Source: Prostheceraeus crozeri (lineage: Eukaryota > Platyhelminthes > Polycladida > Euryleptidae). From it: DNA of 64,000 bases. Within the stretch, counting starts at the first letter, position 1; each line of letters begins with the position of its first letter. Location: positions 392,501 through 456,500 of the forward strand of contig CAJQUW010016957.1 in assembly GCA_907163375.1 (NCBI GenBank). The letters run 5' to 3'. The notes beneath the pieces were generated by a model. It made no database searches. It was not told where the DNA came from and worked only from the letters and a program-made list of their open reading frames with translations. Below are positions 58,201 through 64,000 of the stretch, piece by piece. The position numbers were made by a program, and so were the translations under genes.

Positions 58201-58862
58201 CACAGTCACTCGAACAGTCACACAGTCACACGGTCAGTCACACAGTCACACGGTCAGTCACACAGTCACTCGGTCAGTCACACAGTCACACAGTCACACA
58301 GTCACTCGGTCAGTCACACAGTCACTCGGTCAGTCACACAGTCACTCGAACAGTAACACAGTCACTCGGTCAGTCACAAGTGCTCTCACAGTCACACAGT
58401 CACATGCATTTACTCACTCACCCAAGCAATCACTCGGTCAGTCACACGTACTCACACAGTCACACGGTCAGTCACTCAGTCACACAGTCACTCGAACAGT
58501 CACTCAGTCACACAGTCACACGGTCAGTCACACAGTCACTCGAACAGTCACACGTACTCACACAGTCACACGGTCAGTCACACAGTCACTCGAACAGTCA
58601 CACGTACTCACACAGTCACACGGTCAGTCACAGGTACTCACTCAGTCACACAGTCACTCGAACAGTCACACGTACTCACACAGTCACACGGTCAGTCACA
58701 GGTACTCACTCAGTCACACAGTCACTCGGTCAGTCACAAGTGCTCTCACAGTCACACAGTCACATGCATTTACTCAGTCACCCAAGCAATCACTCGGTCA
58801 GTCACACGTACTCACACAGTCACACAGTCACTCGAACAGTCACACAGTCACTCGGTCAGTAG
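52268..58862. repeat. 6.6-kb satellite of a 20-bp motif
   Basis: The basic unit is CAGTCACTCGGTCAGTCACA with recurring variants (ACTCGAACAG, ACACGGTCAG, CACTGGGTC). The left 1.1 kb and the right 0.55 kb also contain longer blocks with CACATGCATTTACTCAGTC and CACCCAAGCAATCACTCGG; the left side also has CACAGGATGACACAGGCGG. The middle lacks these blocks. The plus strand has almost no stop words, so all three plus frames run open (up to 1852 codons of Ser/His/Thr/Gln-rich repeats). I do not consider this protein-coding. Confidence 0.97.
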
Positions 58863-59773
58863 CTCATTGACACAGGCAGTCAATCACTCAGCTACTCAGT
58901 GAAATATTTTACCTTTTTGTAAATCATGCAGAAATGAGCGATGAATATTCGCTTGAAAGGAAGCATCTCAATAAATTTGTAGAATTTACATTCTTAGATT
59001 TGCACTTTATTGCATTGTAGAAAATATCATCAATCTATCGTAGAATTGGAATAATTGGTGTCCCACATTCTTTCAACAGCATTGAGAAGGAATGTTATCT
59101 TTCCTTTCTTCATTCCGACAAAGTGGATGATTTACGATCGCACTAATGAACCATATTAGAGAAAGATACAACGTTAATATTTTTATCAGATTGGAAGACA
59201 AATTATTGGATCTGTATTTGCCATTGCATCTCTGAACTTTACCTCTAGTCAAGCCAATTTCGTCCCGGTAAATAGTTAATTTCATTTAAATTTACCCACG
59301 TGTTCGCTCTTTCATCGACAACTGACCATCGAATTGGAAAGGTGATAGAACATGTGTAGGCTTGACGGTAAACATCAGTTTCACAGTTGTCATCTAGATG
59401 GGAAAGTTCGCACTCTGTGAGGAATGACAAAAGGTTTCAGAGTGAATTTTGACAACTGGAGGAGGAAAAAGACTTCAAGGTTTCAAAATTTAAACACAAA
59501 GTGGGACTAAGCACTTTTCTGATTCACAGTCAAATCTCCGGCTTGGGAAACATTGATGAGGTTGAACAACTTGAAAAATGTGAAATATTTCTTCTCTGAT
59601 TTCAGGATATATGAACAAAAAGATTGATTTTCGATGTTTTGGGAAATGTGGACTCCAAAGTTGATGGAAAAATAGTAACAGAATATCTTTATACAGAGTT
59701 TGTTGTCATACACTTTTCAGTACGGATGTGACGTACCATCCTCAGTGACCACTGACAAGCGACAAACACAATG
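58863..59773. other. Unassigned stretch
   Basis: No gene or repeat could be supported between the satellite and the palindrome. Confidence 0.4.
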
Positions 59774-59883
59774 TAGCATTATATCATGGATTTTTAGGGC
59801 AGTAATATCAGACATAGGCGAGGCTGCGTTAACAGCCCAGACTGTCTGATATTTCTGCCCGCAAAATCCATGATATAATGCTA
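59774..59883. repeat. 110-bp near-perfect palindrome
   Basis: The arms begin TAGCATTATATCATGGATTT and end with its complement AAATCCATGATATAATGCTA. The inner parts TAATATCAGACA and TGTCTGATATT also pair, around a GC-richer centre (AGGCGAGGCTGCG). Similar in size and design to those at 20285 and 32833. Downstream (59898-60060) the words GTCTATGAA-GTTTGC recur loosely three times. Confidence 0.8.
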
Positions 59884-60426
59884 TTGTATGTAACTCTTGA
59901 AAAGTCTATGAATATTGCAATTCTTGATCGCTGCTAGTCACAGATATTGGAGAGATGAAGAAATCTTTGATTGACTTTTATTGAAGTCTATGAAAGTTTG
60001 CTCTCTCAATAGATTTTAATTCATGAAAAGTTTGAAAGTCTATGAATGTTTGCAATGTGAGTAGATTTGAAATTCAGATTTCTATCTAAAAATGATTTGA
60101 AATATCCATTCACCAATTCATTCATTCATGAATTCTCAAGCTGGAGTGACGGACGACGGTTCATAGCTATCTGGTGCGGTGAGAATTCTGTGTGAAGTTG
60201 GCGGGCGTATGATGCATTTCAAACTCATTTCAATCACTTCTATGACCTCCAAAGCCATCGAGAGTGAAATACAATAAAGATTATATACAAGGGAAAGTAC
60301 AATCAAACCCATTTCATTAACTATCTATGGGATCAAACAAAATGCAAACTATGAAAATAGATGTAAATATTCAGATTGAAGGTTGTTGCTCATGAGAGAT
60401 GTGTGATTATAGTATGAGTGCTTCAT

Positions 60427-60770
60427 CTATACGTGCATGCTCAGTGTAATGAAGGAGGGAGAATGACTGCTCTGATGGTGTTGCATGTATAGAGAGATTT
60501 CCGAAGGTGGTCTTCCTTTGATATGTTCCTTGATGCGAGTATATATCTGGCGACGAGTCTCTCCTACATAACATTCTGGGAAATGTTCACAGAAATATTC
60601 ACAGAATATAAGGGAAGAGCGCTCGTTGAACTGAATAGCATCTTTGTAGCAGCATAGATTCTGAGTTTTCAATGTGTTGTAGGCTATTTTGGTCTTCTTT
60701 AACAGTTTGTTTATTGTGTGAACTTTTCTTCCAATTTCAAGGAATATTTTTATTGTGGAAATTCAGTATC
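60427..60770 (-). mobile_element. Penelope-like element fragment with GIY-YIG motif (fossil)
   Basis: A partial, broken copy on the minus strand. The recognisable part is a GIY-YIG endonuclease-type segment (CYVGETRRQIYTRIKEHIKG), which in animals is the C-terminal domain of Penelope-like retroelements. Sequence upstream on the minus strand remains open for a short distance, but no reverse transcriptase could be recognised. Penelope-like elements are known to carry hammerhead ribozymes in their terminal repeats, which makes this fragment relevant to the ribozyme elements elsewhere in the window. Confidence 0.65.
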
Positions 60771-61249
60771 AAAATCATATGGAAAGTAGAGAGAAGACAT
60801 GAATTCAAATTTCACTGATTTTAGAGGAATTTGAGAGAGAACGGTGCTCAGAAGTGGAATCGAGCATTCTGTCGGTCCTAAAATTCACCGGCTCAATATT
60901 CAGGCTTCTGTCTTGTTGTTGAGCAACTAAAATTCCTTTCCTATCCTTCTTCATCAAATAAGGAATCCAACTTTGCCAGGCCCGTGTTATTCCACAACAA
61001 CACCAGAACCTGACGTTCTAACACCAGAACCCGGGCGCGTTTGACATTCTCCTTTAAAACTTTCAACGAGAGCATCAAGCTAAAATAAATGGAAAATAAA
61101 TATTCCTTGTTCATTCTCGGAACCACATTCGGCGAAACGTCGTTCTTCAATGTGACCGAGTTCTACTTATTCCACTCTCATTGTTTTCGTGCTGAGTGTT
61201 TAGCAAGAATGCAGAGTGCACCTATTTTGAAAGTCTTAGCGTTGACCGG
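60771..61249. other. Unassigned stretch
   Basis: Nothing recognisable was found between the Penelope-like fragment and the tRNA-like sequence. Confidence 0.35.
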
Positions 61250-61315
61250 AGTAAGGTTCGAACCCTGGTCTCCCGGACGCAGAGCGAACTCTCTACCACA
61301 AGGCCACAGCGCCGG
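61250..61315 (-). repeat. tRNA-like sequence (SINE head)
   Basis: On the minus strand it has an A-box-like TGGCCTTGTGGTAGAGAG and a B-box GGGTTCGAACCTT. The A-box part resembles the tRNA-like region of the hammerhead composites (TGGCCTTGTGGTTAGAGG), but no ribozyme follows it. Confidence 0.55.
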
Positions 61316-62752
61316 ATATCAATGAGAGCAGCTTTTGCACAATGTCAATCAGTCATGAATACTCGCTTTATTATCGGCCATCTTGTAGACCAAGTTTGAT
61401 CGAATTGATGACGACCTGTTTATAATTTTCACTAGAAGGTGTAGCACGGTTGTGTTGCATTCAATAATTTGCTGGTTTTTTTAATGATGTCACATTATTA
61501 TAATAGTTGACCGAATCGTCACAGATGAATCAGATAGATGTATAATTAGTCTGCAATGTGGATGTAACAACGAATCAACATAAACTGGACATCAGAAGGA
61601 GTTGAACTCCTTCATTATTCAATGCTGTGATTTGCTTCATCAATACTTTGATATTATCATTTTTCGACTGTACAAGAAGATAACTGGATTGTGATTCTCT
61701 CTCACACCTCATACCAACGATTTCTCTCATTCTCTAAGCTTTCCCTGTTTTTCATTCTCATGCATTATTCTAATTCACTTTCATCAGCTTAAAACCACTT
61801 GAAGCCTCCAACAAAGCGCTCAAATGATTAAGTGTTCGCCCGTCCTCGACGTTAAAATGCTGTTCATTTAAATCTGGAGGGGATTGCATGTGTCAAAAAA
61901 TTTGCATATTTTTAGCCTCTCCCAGTTCTAAGTTGAACTCTTAGAGCTCTTTTGAGAGCTGTGAAGTGCTACCTTTGACTGAAGAAGTTTGTTTCCAATC
62001 TATCAAAGTTAATCACTTTGAATATACAGTTATACTGTCAACTCGATGACTCATCTGCTAATTGAATTTTTGAAGTTACTTCAGAATATCCCAATTTTAT
62101 AATTCTTGCTTCAATAGAATTTTCAGAAAAATCAATCTTCTTGTTATTCATTCAGAATTCTTTGCTATTTGTATGTTTTGGTCTGACACTGTCATAATAA
62201 ATATATCCTGCTTGTAGATGCTCAGTTTGGAAACATGCGAAATTGTAGGATTGAAAGATTGGTGATTATGCCAAATACAGAAGACATTTACAATACAAAT
62301 ACAGACATAGAAGACAAATACAGACAATTATTCAAAATAATGTTCTGATATGTTTATTTGGTTCTTGTGATTTTAGTTTTGTGGCTGAGTTATAGCGTTA
62401 TATACATTCAGTAAGTTTTCACTCATCTTTGTTCTTGCGCACACAGGACGGAATTTTCATCGCAGTCAAAGTAGACAGATTGATTTGATAAAGGATGAGT
62501 AATTTCAAGGGTAATAAAGCCAAGGTCCTCAAATACACTCAGAAATGAGACATTGTACATTTGTGAACCTCCCGTACAGGCCTGTGGTCTATCTTGCGAT
62601 TTTGGAGATGCATGCAGTTCTAAACTCAGCTGTCAGAATAAACGGAAAGCTGATTGTCAACGAATATGATTGCGAATAGTCATAGATCTGCTTTGACCCA
62701 TGGTCTCTGTTTGATTTCATGGTCTCTGTAACGACAAGCGCAAATACTCGCC
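61316..62752. other. Unassigned stretch
   Basis: AT-rich non-coding sequence. No gene or repeat could be supported. Confidence 0.4.
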
Positions 62753-63248
62753 CACAGAATTAGGTTGTCTAAGCCTATCACATTGCTAGAAGTGCAAACT
62801 GATTCAAACAGATGGCACATGCAGGAACTTATTAAGTGGGCAAAAAGAAATTTTTACTACCTTGCAGAGATAGGAAAAATAGTCGTGCGTCGCTTGCGGA
62901 TTGCTGTGAATTCCTTCAAAATGCTCCGATCGCCACGACACCCTCAGATTCGCAAAAGTTTTCTCGATAATGTTGGGCCCTCCGATCATTTTAAAAAAGT
63001 TAGCAGGCGCATGAAAAAACGTTCACAAACTTCTCTGTAGAACTTGACATCGACTGTATATATTTGCAGTGTGATCCGGTTGATAACAGTCACTGAAACT
63101 TTGCACAATTTTGCGTGTTTAATGATAAACTGGCTGCTCATTGTTCAATTGCTATGGTATTATGTCAGGAGATTGTGCCATTTCATTTACGTTACATGTT
63201 CCAATGCTTCCTTTCTAGTCAAGCAGAGACGACCTATCCAATTCTGTG
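62753..63248 (+). mobile_element. MITE-like element, copy 3 of 3 (complete)
   Basis: A 496-bp copy of the element at 24708, bounded by CACAGAATTAGG on the left and CCAATTCTGTG on the right (one substitution in each terminal repeat). Interior similarity to the other copies runs nearly end to end. No target-site duplication was found. Confidence 0.8.
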
Positions 63249-64000
63249 TATTTGCCACTTTCCAGTAATCTGTGAATAATTGATCAGGAAAAATGCTAAT
63301 GCACATGCATGTATCAGGCTCTGCGCACCACAGATCCGCTTCCCTTTCATGTCGGTGGTCAGAAGTGCTGATAGATGACGGTATCACTGAAAATCGACAA
63401 GTCAATATTCATGTACATGTTCCTATAAGGTTATCCTTGTCCATACCGCTAATCTGGAAATACAACGTTAATGAGGCCTTGTAAGTGAAGTCACGTCTTT
63501 CGTCGTGTTGATGTTCTTGACGGCAACAAACAAATCTGGTCACAAATCCTTCAAAACAGAACATGTTTTTTGCGTTAGAGAGTCGTTTAACACCTTGTCC
63601 GCCTGTCCACATGTTCCGTTTTCCGAGAAATTAAACAGTTTTATGTGATCGAAGGCTTCAATTTCGGACAGCAACTGTCAGTGCGATCATAACACAGGTG
63701 ACAGGAGAGGTTGACAGATCCAACAATCCTGATATCGGTCTACTGAACTTGTGATGAACTGGAGAAAGTCACGAAAATATCCAGCCCTACCGCACGCGTG
63801 AACTGATACATGCTTGTACTGTTTGATTCCCCGGGATGTACTCTTCACATCATTCTAAGGAATTCCATGTTCAACATTTAAACTGACGGGTCACTCCATT
63901 TGAAGCCGATAAGTGCTGAGACAGTGTTCAGACTCCATTCAAACTGTGGCTCTGCTTGTGAAACGGTTAGAAATACAGGATTCCCGGCTTATTTTCCTCA
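63249..64000. other. Unassigned right end of window
   Basis: Short frames on both strands only. Nothing could be supported. Confidence 0.4.

Noticed and set aside
53152-58870. Very long plus-strand open frames (1014, 1448 and 1852 codons) rich in Ser, His, Thr and Gln
   Set aside because: All three plus frames are open at once because the 20-bp motif contains no stop word on that strand. The protein is a direct read-out of the satellite with no domain, and there is no conserved start context.

Overview
The window looks like AT-rich nuclear DNA of an invertebrate animal. The evidence is split exons with GT-AG introns of roughly 5-10 kb, an ephrin-type receptor-binding domain (a metazoan family), tRNA-headed SINE-like repeats, a LINE remnant, a Tc1/mariner/IS630-type transposon, a Penelope-like fragment with a GIY-YIG motif, and many MITE-like inverted-repeat elements. 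No bacterial-style operon, rRNA or CRISPR array is visible. I cannot name the species.

The one host gene I can support is on the plus strand. Four exons (18810-18906, 23676-23823, 33820-33909, 38977-39144) have matching splice phases and together read as an ephrin-like ectodomain followed by a Lys/Pro/Thr-rich stalk. The signal-peptide exon and the C-terminal exon are not resolved. The introns hold a LINE fragment, a 513-bp MITE, a 1.5-kb Tc1-like transposon, a 27-bp satellite and several palindromic elements. Coding-like blocks on the minus strand between 39.8 and 44.4 kb may be exons of a second gene, at low confidence.

About 11-12 kb of the window is tandem repeat: a 45/42-bp array (8.4-9.4 kb), a 76-bp array that is the amplified body of a SINE (15.4-16.7 kb), a 27-bp array (29.8-31.5 kb), a 30-bp array (42.3-43.2 kb), a 32-bp array (45.0-45.5 kb) and a 6.6-kb array of a 20-bp motif (52.3-58.9 kb). 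Long open frames over these arrays follow from the repeat composition or period and are not treated as genes.

Two observations stand out. First, 49321-49775 is a composite element with two complete type I hammerhead ribozymes in opposite orientation. Each lies directly downstream of a tRNA-like promoter region, and the whole unit is bracketed by a 12-bp target-site duplication. A second, decayed copy lies at 41.09-41.43 kb, so the composite is a repeat family and not a one-off. Second, 29935-31015 is a fine-scale mosaic: the unique sequence of 28838-29820 reappears in order, with pieces of the neighbouring 27-bp satellite woven into it every few tens of bases. This is either an assembly or consensus artefact or an unusual template-switching event.

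The first 8 kb, 9.4-15.4 kb, 35-37.8 kb, 45.6-49.3 kb and the last 4 kb contain little that I can assign beyond dispersed repeats.
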